NCBI GenBank assembly: GCA_020639095.1
Contig: JACKHH010000001.1
Coordinates: 186,001 to 250,000, forward strand
Source of the DNA: Phycisphaerales bacterium
GTDB lineage: Bacteria > Planctomycetota > Phycisphaerae > UBA1845
Length of the DNA stretch: 64,000 nt
Reading direction: 5' to 3'
A program made the position numbers and the translations under genes. Below are positions 55,226 through 64,000 of the stretch, in pieces. The notes beneath the pieces are model-generated. The model ran no database searches and was not told where the DNA came from. It saw nothing but the letters and a program-made list of their open reading frames with translations. Numbering within the stretch: the stretch's first letter is position 1; each line of letters begins with the position of its first letter.

Positions 55226-56065
55226 GTTGACTCAGTTCGCGTGCGCTTTTTCGTGATCGGTTCTCGCGGCGTATTGTTGTTTGCGCGGATGCCTGATGTC
55301 GCGCGGTGTTGCTTGTTCTCCGCTTCCTTACGGGCGCGGCTCGGATTTGGCGAGGATTCGTTTCGGTTCGCGGCCTGTCCTTCCGGTTTGGTGGGCAATG
55401 CCCACCCTACATTGCTAATCTGCGCTCATCTCTTTCGTTGGTTTTGCACTCTGCATTCTGCGCTCTGCACTTCTGCTCCGCTCCCTTACAGTCGCGGCTC
55501 TGTTTTGGGGTACCGTTCGACGCGACAAAGTGCGAAATCGCGGTAACCCAATTCCGTTCACGATACCGCCGGCGCGGCGCGTTCGCAACGCGTGGTGGCT
55601 GCCCGGTGCGGGCATGCGCAGAATCTGCCGTCCGAGAATGAACGAGACGCCCGCGATCACCCGAAAGACACGCAAGCGACCTCAATCCCAAGTTCGATAT
55701 AACCGAAGCGGAGGTTGCGGGTATAAAGGACTGGTCGGGCGCGCCGGGCGGCGTGGCGGTCGGGCGTTGCGGAGACGTTACAGAATCACCCGCGTGCCTG
55801 CGGTGTGCGTGGTCGCTCCCGCGGCGATGAAATCGCGATTTGGAATGTTCCGCGGGCTTGTGCCGGTCGGCATGTCGGAAAGTGTAGACGGCGGTCCACC
55901 GGCGCGGAAAGCGTTGGACGTCCTATTTTGCCAATCATATACTGATATGTTTCAGGCGCGTCGCCAATTCGCGCAATTTGCGGGTTATGGGGGCGCCGAT
56001 GTCGCGGTCTTTCGTACGTTAGCTGTGGCTGCATGACATCGACATTTCGACAAACAGGAGAGGCT
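55226..56065. other. 840-bp gene-free spacer with repeat copies
   Basis: Holds two copies of the dispersed 29-bp repeat (55319-55348 and 55477-55507), the palindrome GGTGGGCAATGCCCACC with CTAC tail (about 55389-55413), and TGCACTCTGCATTCTGC words (55446-55470). The right part (55510-56060) has no recognisable repeat and may contain the promoter of the S41 protease. Short frames here look non-coding. Confidence 0.6.
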
Positions 56066-58312
56066 ATGCGCGTTTCGCTCAAGCATCGGATTCCCGCTCT
56101 TACCCTCGCGCTGGTTCTGACGCCGTGTGTCGCAATCTCGCCGCAAGCGGCGAAGGCGGCGTCGCCCGTCACCGAAGAGCAGCAACACGCCACGACCTTC
56201 AGCTTCGCCGACAAGTGGATCAAGGGCGCGGAGTACGTACACGAAGGTCGCGAAGAGGCGGCGCGCAAACTGCTCGACGAACTGGCGGAGCAGAGCGCCG
56301 ATCCCGCGCGTGCGCAAGCGTGGGTGGATGAGTGGTTGAAGGCGGAGCTTGAACGCCGCCAGATGACCGAGCAGGACTATGACGACTACATCCAGCGTGC
56401 GCAGAAGTGGGCGGGCAAGGATGACTACACCCGCGCGCTCAAGTGGACCTATTGGGCGATGCTCAACACATTCGAGAAGGACGCGTTCCGTCAGCTCGAC
56501 TGGGTGACGCAGTTGCGCGACAAGGCGCTGGCGGAGGCGGACAAGCTGCGCGGCGAGCACAACTGGCGCGACGCGCACGCGTTGTACTACTCGCTGAGCC
56601 TGATCTTCGAAGACGACAAGTCGATCGACAAGAAGCGCAAGGAATGTCTCGAACACGCGCGTCTCGACGAGATCTACAAGAAGGATCGCGACTGGGAGGA
56701 AGACCTCGAAGGCATCCATCAGCGGATGGTTGAAGAGGCGTTCTATCGCATTGATCGCAAGTACGTCGAAGAAGCGAACTTCAAGGCGCTGACGGAAGCT
56801 GGTTTCGAAGAGTTGAAGCTCATCGCCGAGTCGCCCACGCTCAAGGAGCAGTTCGAGGGGCTGACCGGGCAGCGCGGCGAAGAGTTTGCTTCGCGGATCG
56901 ATCGCAAGCTCACGCAGGTGCAGGCGCAGGAAACGCTGACATATCGCGAGGCGTTGCAGTACTTCCGCCGGGCGTTGGAGATCAACCGTCAGACCGCGCA
57001 GGTGCCCGAGGCGCTGGTTGTTCGGGAATACACGAATGCGGCGTTGGAACGGCTTGACGAGTTCACGTCGCTGATCTGGCCGCACGAGTATCGCGAGTTC
57101 GAGAAGCACACGCGCGGTGACTTTATCGGCGTGGGCATTCAGATTCGCAACAAGTACAACCCGGAGATCAAGGAGACCGAGATCGTGGTGGTCTCGCCGC
57201 TGGAGGATACGCCGGCATATCGCGCGGGCATCCAAGCCGATGACATCATCACCAAGGTCAACGACGAGTCGCTGGTGGGTGTGCCCGTGACGCGGGCGGT
57301 GTCGAAGATCACCGGGCCGATGCACACGACGGTGGCGCTGACCATCCGCCGCACGATGGAAGACGGAACCGAGAAGGAAATCGAGTTCAACCTGCGGCGT
57401 GACGTGGTGCGGATCCAGTCGGTCAAGAGCATGGTGCGCAAGGACAAGGATGAAGAGCACTGGGACTTCATCGTCGATCCCGACTTGGGCATTGGGTATA
57501 TCCGCATCAACTCGTTCCAGGAGAACACGGTCAGCCAGCTCGACGAGGCGCTGCGCGACGCAACCGAACGCGGGATGCGCGGGCTGATTCTCGACCTGCG
57601 GTACAACCCGGGCGGGTTGCTCAAATCGGCTGTCGAGATGGTTGAGTTGTTCGTGCCGAACGGCGCGCGGATCGTGAGCACCAAGGGCCTGCGGAGCAAG
57701 GAATGGCCCGTGGATTCCGAGGGCACCGGCCCGTATGCCGATCTGCCGTTGATCGTGCTGATCAATGAAGGCTCAGCCAGTGCGTCGGAGATCGTTTCAG
57801 GCGCGATTCAGGACTTGCATCGCGGATTGATCATCGGCGATCGCTCGTTCGGTAAGTTCAGCGTGCAGAACCTGATTCGGTTGGTACACAGCGAAGCGCA
57901 CCTGAAGCTGACGACGGCGCGGTACTACCTGCCGAGCGGTCGTTCATTGCACCGCGAGGAAGGCGCGAAGATCTGGGGCGTGTCGCCGGACATCGATGTG
58001 CCGCTGGTACCGAAGGAAGAGAGCAAGATCATCTTCATGCGTCGCGATGCCGACGTGATCGGCGCGGTGAAGACGAAGTCCGAGGACGAACTCAAAGAAG
58101 TATTCAAGCCGAGCGACGACGAAGAAGAGAAGCCAGCTGACGCGGAAAAGGAAGAAGAGGAAAAGCCCGATCCCAACGACCGGCCTAACCGTGATCCGCA
58201 GCTTGAGACGGCTTTGCTGGTGATGCGCATGCATCTGCTGGATGGGCAGCATGGCATCGCGGTGGCGAAGCGGACGGAGGAGCCGACGCCGGTGGATGTG
58301 ACAAACGAATGA
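56066..58312 (+). CDS. S41-family carboxy-terminal processing protease with PDZ domain
   Basis: 748 residues from ATG 56066 (AGGAGAGG upstream). Signal peptide ending A-A-K-A. Residues 35-340 are helical with charged repeats. A PDZ domain (about 350-450) has G-V-G-I-Q-I and P-A-Y-R-A-G-I-Q-A-D-D-I-I. The protease domain follows with L-D-L-R-Y-N-P-G-G, the catalytic Ser in N-E-G-S-A-S-A-S-E-I (about 571) and the Lys in S-F-G-K-F-S-V-Q (about 597). The tail is very acidic (Glu/Asp/Lys). It is a CtpA/Tsp-like periplasmic protease with an unusually long N-terminal region. A strong terminator follows. Confidence 0.92.
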   Translation: MRVSLKHRIPALTLALVLTPCVAISPQAAKAASPVTEEQQHATTFSFADKWIKGAEYVHEGREEAARKLLDELAEQSADPARAQAWVDEWLKAELERRQMTEQDYDDYIQRAQKWAGKDDYTRALKWTYWAMLNTFEKDAFRQLDWVTQLRDKALAEADKLRGEHNWRDAHALYYSLSLIFEDDKSIDKKRKECLEHARLDEIYKKDRDWEEDLEGIHQRMVEEAFYRIDRKYVEEANFKALTEAGFEELKLIAESPTLKEQFEGLTGQRGEEFASRIDRKLTQVQAQETLTYREALQYFRRALEINRQTAQVPEALVVREYTNAALERLDEFTSLIWPHEYREFEKHTRGDFIGVGIQIRNKYNPEIKETEIVVVSPLEDTPAYRAGIQADDIITKVNDESLVGVPVTRAVSKITGPMHTTVALTIRRTMEDGTEKEIEFNLRRDVVRIQSVKSMVRKDKDEEHWDFIVDPDLGIGYIRINSFQENTVSQLDEALRDATERGMRGLILDLRYNPGGLLKSAVEMVELFVPNGARIVSTKGLRSKEWPVDSEGTGPYADLPLIVLINEGSASASEIVSGAIQDLHRGLIIGDRSFGKFSVQNLIRLVHSEAHLKLTTARYYLPSGRSLHREEGAKIWGVSPDIDVPLVPKEESKIIFMRRDADVIGAVKTKSEDELKEVFKPSDDEEEKPADAEKEEEEKPDPNDRPNRDPQLETALLVMRMHLLDGQHGIAVAKRTEEPTPVDVTNE

Positions 58313-58384
58313 CGGCGCTTCGCGAATGACGAATGACTGGTGACGAATGACGAAATCGTCAGCGTTCGTCTTGGTTGGAAATTG

Positions 58385-58427
58385 GCTCCGCAACGGTGCG
58401 CTATTCGCGCCTTTGCGGGGCTTTTTT
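58385..58427 (+). terminator. Strong intrinsic terminator of the S41 protease gene
   Basis: A long stem: GCTCCGCAA (58385-58393) with TTGCGGGGC (58413-58421), one mismatch, then GGTGCG/CGCGCC, loop CTATT, followed by TTTTTT (58422-58427). Confidence 0.85.
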
Positions 58428-58629
58428 GTTGCCTTGTGGCTGTCTATGTCAGTCGGGCCGGTGACGTCTTTCTGGAGGTTCTTTGCTGGTTCGCTTTCTT
58501 GAGGGCGCTTTTGCGGGTGCATTTCTAGAGGCAGCGCGGGCTGAAGTCCGCGGCTCGCTACCCGACGATGATCGGGCATGCGCTCGACATTGGCCTACGC
58601 CTCGGCGGCAGAAAGGGGGGCAGCGGCAG

Positions 58630-58676
58630 AAAGGGGGTCAGGCTTACTTTTTGCATAAGTAAGCCTGACCCCCTTT
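58630..58676. repeat. Perfect 20-bp inverted repeat (REP/MITE-like)
   Basis: Left arm AAAGGGGGTCAGGCTTACTT (58630-58649), loop TTTGCAT, right arm its exact complement (58657-58676). A shorter direct repeat GGCAGAAAGGGGG lies just before. The sequence recalls the REP elements mobilised by RAYT transposases, but no such transposase gene is in the window. A second palindrome, GCGGGCTGAAGTCCGCGGC, lies at about 58536. Confidence 0.85.
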
Positions 58677-58680
58677 TTCC

Positions 58681-58750
58681 GCCTGCCGATGCGTATCGCC
58701 AGATAGGTGGAACCCCAGACGACGTAGATGACGGCGAAAGCAGCCACCAT
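58681..58750 (-). pseudogene. Remnant of an EamA/DMT transporter N-terminus
   Basis: On the minus strand the ATG at 58750 starts M-V-A-A-F-A-V-I-Y-V-V-W-G-S-T-Y-L-A-I-R, the first membrane segment and W-G-S-T-Y motif typical of EamA/DMT (YedA-like) transporters. About 23 codons later the frame runs into the 20-bp inverted repeat and the homology ends. The rest of the gene is missing, so it is a truncated remnant. Confidence 0.65.
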
Positions 58751-58817
58751 ACTGGCCAGAGCGGGGCCGCCGCGCACTGCGCGACCGTCGACGAGCGAAT
58801 CACAGGGCGCTTGTGCG

Positions 58818-59909
58818 CTAGACACTGGCGTAGGCCTCGCGCGCGAGTTTGTTGGTCGGTGTTTTGCCTGTTGATTCCAGGTCAATAAGGAACTGCTTGC
58901 GCCACAGGCCGCCACCGTAGCCGCGAAGTTGGCCGTTGCTTTGCACGACGCGGTGACACGGAATGACGATCGCGATGTGGTTGGCGCCGTTGGCTTGGCC
59001 GACCGCACGTTGTGCGCCGGGGCGCTTCACGCGGTTCGCGAGCGTGCCGTACGAAATCGTTTCACCGTACGGGATGCGCTGCAACTCGTCCCAGACCATG
59101 CGTTGGAACGGGGTGCCGACGATCTCCAGCGGCGTCGTGAACTCGGACAATTCGCCCGCGAAATAGCGGTTCAATTCATCCTCCATGCGGTCGATCAATT
59201 CGCACCGGCCTGGGACGACGGGCGCGCCCAGGGATTTCTCAATGCGGGCGAGTTCGGTGGGCAGGGCGCGGCGATCGGCGAACTCGACGAGGCATACGCC
59301 GCGATCGGTTGCGCCGATTTCGAACCGGCCTATGGGGCTTTCCATTCCGCTGATGGTGATGCGTTGCACTTGTGCGCTCCTTCCGGGGGTGGTGCGAAAC
59401 TGCGCGCCGAAGGCGGTGCGAAAACCGCTGTCCGAGTCGTATCCGCGGTTCATGGCTGCAGAGAGCGGATCGGCGCCGTCTTTGAGATCGTCGAGCGCAG
59501 CCCCCAGTCGGACGGCGCGGTGGTACGCGTGAAACGTCATGCCGAAGGCCGTACGGAAGTAGCGCCGGGCGCGCGTGGGATCGATGCCGGCATCGCGCAG
59601 TTCGGCGTCGGTGATGCGGCGATCGCGGTTCGCGCCGGAGAGTGCGATCGCGGTGCGCACCCACGCGGGATGTCCGCCGGTGGTTTCCGTCGGTTTGCAG
59701 CGTTTGCAGGGTCGGTACCCGCGGGCGAGCGCGTCGCGCACGGCGAAGGCGTAGTCGACGTTGCGTTCGTGCGGGGTGCGGGCGCGGCACGATGGTTTGC
59801 AGAAGATGCCGGTGGTTTTGACGCAGACCCAGAAGACGCCGTCGTAGGAGGCGTCGCGGGCGCGGCGGGCGCGGGCCATTTCGCGTTGGGATGGTCGCCG
59901 GCTGATCAT
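58818..59909 (-). CDS. ada: Ada-type bifunctional DNA methyltransferase and activator
   Basis: 363 residues, same architecture as E. coli Ada. The N-terminal zinc domain has Cys37, Cys41, Cys68 and Cys71 (F-C-K-P-S-C, R-P-C-K-R-C), which take methyl groups from phosphotriesters. An AraC helix-turn-helix follows (Y-F-R-T-A-F-G-M-T-F-H-A-Y). The C-terminal O6-methylguanine methyltransferase domain has I-P-C-H-R with Cys318. Self-methylation should switch on its own expression. It stands alone, adjacent to the EamA remnant on the same strand. Confidence 0.95.
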   Translation of the reverse strand: MISRRPSQREMARARRARDASYDGVFWVCVKTTGIFCKPSCRARTPHERNVDYAFAVRDALARGYRPCKRCKPTETTGGHPAWVRTAIALSGANRDRRITDAELRDAGIDPTRARRYFRTAFGMTFHAYHRAVRLGAALDDLKDGADPLSAAMNRGYDSDSGFRTAFGAQFRTTPGRSAQVQRITISGMESPIGRFEIGATDRGVCLVEFADRRALPTELARIEKSLGAPVVPGRCELIDRMEDELNRYFAGELSEFTTPLEIVGTPFQRMVWDELQRIPYGETISYGTLANRVKRPGAQRAVGQANGANHIAIVIPCHRVVQSNGQLRGYGGGLWRKQFLIDLESTGKTPTNKLAREAYASV

Positions 59910-59959
59910 GTGAAGGATTATGCCGAGTCGGCGGTGGCTGCGTCCACCGATGGATGGAC

Positions 59960-60250
59960 ACGGAAGTGGGAAAGATCTGGGAAGGCGGAAGGATGAATGC
60001 GGAAGGCAGAACTGGGAACGAGGAACAATGAATGCGGAACGCGGACGTGGGAAGGTGAGAAGGTGAGAAAGTGAGAAAGTGAGAAAGTGAGAAAGTGTGA
60101 AGGTGTGAAAGTGTGAAGGTGTGAAAGTGTGAAAGTGAGAAGGGGGGAAGGTGGGGTTCGTGGCGGGGTGCTGTCTTGATGCTCGGTTTGAGAGGGGCTG
60201 CTCCTTGCTCTGCCCCCACCCTGCCCTCCCCCTTGGGGGGAGGGGTTTGG
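59960..60250. repeat. Composite word array in the spacer 59910-60424
   Basis: Words GCGGAAGGCAGAACTGGGAAC (as two overlapping parts at 60000-60020), AATGAATGCGGAACGCGG (60026-60043), then GTGAGAAA/GTGTGAAA repeats (60053-60145), and the palindrome CCCTCCCCC-ttg-GGGGGAGGG (60224-60244). No gene in this 515-bp gap. Confidence 0.8.
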
Positions 60251-60336
60251 TGCTCGATTGCGTTTGGTGCTTGGCTTGTGCGCGACGTTATTGAGCGCGA
60301 TGCGCGTTGTGCGGACTCAATTTCCAAAGATGACCC

Positions 60337-60368
60337 AGGCCGGCGCGATTTGGGGGTCGCGCCGGCCT
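60337..60368. terminator. 12-bp GC-rich hairpin after the LamG protein gene
   Basis: AGGCCGGCGCGA (60337-60348) with its exact complement (60357-60368) and an 8-nt loop, 57 bp downstream of the stop of the minus-strand gene. No long T-run follows, so termination strength is uncertain. Confidence 0.55.
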
Positions 60369-60424
60369 TTGGTCTGCTTGCTACCGGCCCTTTTCTTCCA
60401 GAGCGGTTTCGCTCTCTTGCTTGC

Positions 60425-63400
60425 TTATGGCTGCTGCGGGAAAACTACTGTTCCGCTCAGCCTTTGGATCATTGAGAAATCCTTCAGGTCGACGTCATCA
60501 TCGTCGTCGCAGTCGGCATCGACCGTGACCGGGCAGGCCGCATCGGGCGTGCGGTCCGGGCCACCCACGCACTGATCGAAGAGGTCAGTGTCGCCAGCGT
60601 CAATGGTGCCGTCGCCGTTGAAGTCGCCGCAGGGCAGCACGGTGCGCAGGCCGATCGAAACTGCGGGCACGGACACCCCGGGAGATCCGCCGGCATCGGT
60701 CATCAGCAGCAGATCGTAGAAGCGGAACGGATCGTGGAACTCAGCGCTGATCGTCACGGGCAGTTCCGTTGTCGTTCCTTGCGCGACGGCGAGTGTACCA
60801 ATGACGGGTTCACCCGGCGGTAACCCATCAAGACTGACGGCGACCGGAGCGGCTGGGTCCATGTCGGACGGCATCACGACGAGGCTGTAGTTGAAATCAA
60901 AATCGGGGTCACCGTCATTGTCGATCGCCAGCCGAAGTTGCGTCGGCACGCCGACACCGATGTCGATCGGTGTGGGATCGAGCACGCCCACGTCGATGAT
61001 GCGAATGCACCAGACGTTGCGCACCCAGATCGAACCCTCGCAGCCAAACTGGTGGCCGGTGTCGAGGTTGGTGATGTTCACGTTGTAGCAGGCAACGTTG
61101 CCCGCGGTCATGCCGACCGGTTTGGTGATCGTCACCGGGATTTGCACGCAGGTGTTCGCGGGAATCGTCACGGAACCCGCGGGCGGGCTGAACACGGTCG
61201 GGCCAGGCCACGAACAGTTGTTGTTGCCGCTGTAGCTGTAGACGTAGCTGTGCGTCACCGGGCTGTCGTTGCAGATGGTGAGATTGACCGTAACCGTGTT
61301 GCGATTCTGACAAAGCTGCGCGTCCCACGGGATGTGGCAGCGGTCCTTGCACTTGCCCTGCTTACCGGCTTGGTAGAGCGCTTGCACTTCGCCTTGGGAC
61401 AGAGCGCGGTTGAAGAGTTCGATTTCGTCGAGGTCGCCGGCGAAGAAGGTCTGACCGAACGCGGGATCGCGCGCGCCGATCCAGAGGTCGGAACTTGACG
61501 AAAGCGTGCCCTGGTGCGGCGTCGGGTCTTTGGTGACGCCCACACCGTCGACGTACATGACGAGGCCGGTTGGCGAATCGCGATCGACGGTGACCGCGAG
61601 GTGGTGCCACTGGCCGTCAGCGACGAGTCCGGTGCGCGGGTAATTGGTAAATCCCGCACCGTCGCCAAGCTGGAAACCAAGCGTACCGGTGCCGAGGAAC
61701 ATGGAGAAACCGCGCGACCCGCCGGTGGTGCTGCGTTTGTCGAGCATCACGTGGATGCCGCTGGTCGCGAGCGAACGCACCCAGAGGTCGGCGCTGAAGT
61801 CGCCGGTGCCGAAATTGTGCTGCGCGGCGCTGGGCACGCGGATGGAATCACCGGCGCCGTTGAAATGGCGGGCTGCGAGCACCATACCGGCAGTCGTGGT
61901 GGTGCCGTTGAAGTTGCCGTCGCGGTCCCAGACGATTTCCTCCGCCTTCGTGGCAGCGGCGGCTTCATCGAGCGGGTACCACGCGGTCATTCCGCGCGGC
62001 GGCGCGAGGCACTTCTCGGAGCAGCCGACCTCGACGTCGCCGATTTCGGTTTTGTCGCTGGTCGAATACACGCCGTTGAGGTCGACGATCACGCTGTTGG
62101 TCACGTCGCCACCGGTGCAGGGGAGACTTTGCAAACCATAAACCGCGAGCGGCCAGAATTGCAGCGCGTCGCCCGTGGCCCAGACGTTTCCGTCGCGGTC
62201 GTAGTCAACGCCACCGGCGGAGTTGGTGCCGTCCGGGCCGGTGTCGCCAAGTTTGAAGCTGAAGGCGCTGGGCACCCACACGCCGCTGGTGGTCTGGCGA
62301 TATTCGAGCACCTGCGCGTAGTGGGCGGCGGGCCAGGTGTCGAAGGACATGCCGCGTTCGGCGATGAGCATGCAGCCCGTCTGACTGAACGCGATGTCCG
62401 CGGGCGGGCTGGACATGGGAATGCTGAAACCACCGGGCATGGGCGGCAGCGCGATTTCCTGGACGGCAGTCCCGGAGAACGAACCGCCGACGAGCGCGAT
62501 CGACCAGATGGTGTTGGTCACGCTCGCGGAGACGTTGCTGAAGTCCTCCGCCCACACGCCGTAGTAGAGGCGGTTGTTGTAGACCTGCAAACCCCAGACG
62601 CGTTCGCCGAGCGGAACGAAGCCGGGCACATCGCCGCCCTCGGCGGCGCACGATGCGGAGATCGTGCCGGTGGCGTGGTCGAAGGTGCCGAGGCACGCAC
62701 CGGTGCTGTCGAGCCGGTAGATGCGACCATCCTCCATGTTGCTCACGAAGAACTGGTCGTAGGGCCCGTGGTAGCAGATGTTGCCGAGCGCGGGGCCGGT
62801 GTTGGGCAGATTGGCAAAAACACTTATCGCTCCGGTTGATGCGTCAAGCTTGTAGACCGAGCCCCAAGTCGCGCCGCCCACCGAGCCGAGCGTATCGAAC
62901 GCGTAGCACGTGCTCGCGGTGACATACGCGTGGCCGCGGACGTCGAGCGCGACGCCGAAGACGCTGCCGAGATTGGCGCGGGTCCACGACGGGTGGCTGT
63001 AGCGCGTGTTGGTGCGCGGGGTCCAGTTCGTGTTGATCGGCGCGAGGTTGCGGTTCTTGATGTCGATCATCACGACGACGGGGTCGGTGATGATCTGCGA
63101 GTTTTCCGTGGCGACCGCGACCTCATCGGTGAACAACGACGCGTAGGCCTGGTCGGAGTAGGTGGGCGTGCGATCGTCGCACCGGCCTGGGCATTGGCAG
63201 GTGAGTTCGACCGGGCAGGCGTTGGAATCGCAGTCCATACCGTCGCCGGTGTAGATACCTCCGTACTCCAACTCGCAGGTGGTGCCATCGGTTTCGGTGC
63301 ATTGGGGATTCCCAGCAGCGTCGGTATAGCAGCACGCGCCGGTGGTCTGCGGGCACGGATCGGGATCGCAGGCTGAGTTGTTGCCCTGATACGTGCCCAT

Positions 63401-64000
63401 CAGGTTCATTTCGCAATCGGTCTGCGTGGTGATGGTGCAAACTTGCAGGCCCGTGGGCGGATCGATGTAGCAGCATGCACCGCCCTGCGGGTAGATGTTG
63501 TCGCACTGTTCGCCGTGAATGGCGCAGGTCGTGCCCACGCCAAGCCAGGTGTTCGCGGGCGAGGAGAGGCAGTCGTCGATGGTGGTTTCGATGCAGCCGG
63601 TGCTGCCGAGGTCGGTAAGGTAGCAGCAGGCGCCGAGTTCGTCGTTCGTCCCGGTACACGGATCGCAACGGTACTCCTGGCTCACGCCGTCCTCGCCGAG
63701 TTCGACGACGAGTTCGCAGGGATCGACGCCGTTGGGACACAGGCCGTCGCACACGACGCCGTCGGGCGTCGCGATCGGACGGCACACGTCGGTGTTGGGC
63801 AATTCGCAACTGCACTCGACGGCGTGGAAGTCACGCGCGCCGGGGAACGATTCTGCGAGGATCGTCGGCAAGCACGATTCGTCGGGATTGGCGCACTCGC
63901 CGTTGCAGCGTTTCACACAGGTGCCGGGGCAGTCCGCGTTGCACTCTTCAACGTAGACGCACTCGGCTGGGTTTTCACCATCGATGCAATCGCACGAGTA
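60425..64000 (-). CDS. Large secreted Cys-rich LamG-domain protein with dockerin-like end, 5' partial
   Basis: The frame is open to the right edge, so the N-terminus is missing; at least 1191 residues remain. The first part is Cys-rich, with three modules of about 50 residues containing G-A-C-C-Y or G-G-A-C-C-Y (nt about 63220-63650). A WD/propeller-like region follows with cell-surface-type repeats (nt about 62050-63150). A LamG/concanavalin-like domain lies at nt about 61350-61990 (W-Y-P-L-D-E-A-A, G-D-F-S-A-D-L-W-V, H-H-L-A-V-T-V-D-R). The C-terminus has D-F-N-G-D-G-T-I-D-A-G-D and V-D-A-D-C-D-D-D-D-D-V-D-L-K-D-F, dockerin-like. It is probably exported; function unknown. Confidence 0.85.
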   Translation of the reverse strand, partial: YSCDCIDGENPAECVYVEECNADCPGTCVKRCNGECANPDESCLPTILAESFPGARDFHAVECSCELPNTDVCRPIATPDGVVCDGLCPNGVDPCELVVELGEDGVSQEYRCDPCTGTNDELGACCYLTDLGSTGCIETTIDDCLSSPANTWLGVGTTCAIHGEQCDNIYPQGGACCYIDPPTGLQVCTITTQTDCEMNLMGTYQGNNSACDPDPCPQTTGACCYTDAAGNPQCTETDGTTCELEYGGIYTGDGMDCDSNACPVELTCQCPGRCDDRTPTYSDQAYASLFTDEVAVATENSQIITDPVVVMIDIKNRNLAPINTNWTPRTNTRYSHPSWTRANLGSVFGVALDVRGHAYVTASTCYAFDTLGSVGGATWGSVYKLDASTGAISVFANLPNTGPALGNICYHGPYDQFFVSNMEDGRIYRLDSTGACLGTFDHATGTISASCAAEGGDVPGFVPLGERVWGLQVYNNRLYYGVWAEDFSNVSASVTNTIWSIALVGGSFSGTAVQEIALPPMPGGFSIPMSSPPADIAFSQTGCMLIAERGMSFDTWPAAHYAQVLEYRQTTSGVWVPSAFSFKLGDTGPDGTNSAGGVDYDRDGNVWATGDALQFWPLAVYGLQSLPCTGGDVTNSVIVDLNGVYSTSDKTEIGDVEVGCSEKCLAPPRGMTAWYPLDEAAAATKAEEIVWDRDGNFNGTTTTAGMVLAARHFNGAGDSIRVPSAAQHNFGTGDFSADLWVRSLATSGIHVMLDKRSTTGGSRGFSMFLGTGTLGFQLGDGAGFTNYPRTGLVADGQWHHLAVTVDRDSPTGLVMYVDGVGVTKDPTPHQGTLSSSSDLWIGARDPAFGQTFFAGDLDEIELFNRALSQGEVQALYQAGKQGKCKDRCHIPWDAQLCQNRNTVTVNLTICNDSPVTHSYVYSYSGNNNCSWPGPTVFSPPAGSVTIPANTCVQIPVTITKPVGMTAGNVACYNVNITNLDTGHQFGCEGSIWVRNVWCIRIIDVGVLDPTPIDIGVGVPTQLRLAIDNDGDPDFDFNYSLVVMPSDMDPAAPVAVSLDGLPPGEPVIGTLAVAQGTTTELPVTISAEFHDPFRFYDLLLMTDAGGSPGVSVPAVSIGLRTVLPCGDFNGDGTIDAGDTDLFDQCVGGPDRTPDAACPVTVDADCDDDDDVDLKDFSMIQRLSGTVVFPQQP

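Noticed and set aside
55530..56036. 168-codon plus-strand frame before the S41 protease
   Set aside because: No ribosome-binding site, Arg-rich translation, no family; the region looks like a spacer.

Overview
The window looks like a chromosomal segment of a GC-rich planctomycete, probably of the Phycisphaerae or a relative. This is inferred from several traits: secreted proteins with D-C-N-x-N-G-x-P-D motifs and dockerin-like D-x-D-G-D-x-D C-termini (both window edges), a PEP-CTERM protein, a Ser/Thr kinase fused to TPRs, and many palindromic and microsatellite-like repeats between genes. No phage, insertion sequence transposase, CRISPR array or plasmid gene was seen. Most of the content is ordinary housekeeping and accessory metabolism.

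Layout. 1-3.2 kb: the end of a secreted Asp-box beta-propeller protein and two orphan genes. 3.2-8.6 kb: a TetR - membrane fusion protein - RND pump operon with matching operators. 8.7-11.1 kb: aldo/keto reductase, nitroreductase and MarR regulator. 11.1-14.6 kb: TsaB, ClC chloride channel and gamma carbonic anhydrase. 14.9-18 kb: a Ser/Thr kinase-TPR protein overlapping an ArfB-type rescue factor, then tRNA-Pro(UGG). 18.3-25 kb: GNAT, KdsD, glycosyltransferase, two divergent lipoproteins, a sugar epimerase and a UVR-motif protein. 25.3-34.2 kb: a chemotaxis operon on the minus strand (sigma-28, CheA, CheW, CheD, HDOD, CheY, CheX, CheR, CheB). 34.4-37 kb: a YmdB-type phosphoesterase and RNase Y. 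37.6-50 kb: single genes (amine oxidase, peptidase T, two SGNH hydrolases, PEP-CTERM protein, glutathione peroxidase, VOC, DUF1579, a TetR/AHSA1 pair, a GlmU-like nucleotidyltransferase) separated by repeat-rich spacers. 50.1-50.4 kb: a candidate structured RNA on the minus strand with its own promoter and terminator. 50.7-60 kb: TrpA, thioredoxin-like protein, UvrA, an S41 protease and Ada. 60.4-64 kb: a large Cys-rich secreted LamG protein that runs off the window.

The most interesting signals are not classical genes. They are the structured RNA at 50.16-50.43 kb; a dispersed 29-bp repeat of which one copy lies in frame inside uvrA; palindromic repeats whose stems differ by compensating changes; and modular word-like microsatellites in the spacers that sometimes reach into coding sequence. 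All family names below come from recognising motifs by eye; no database search was run.
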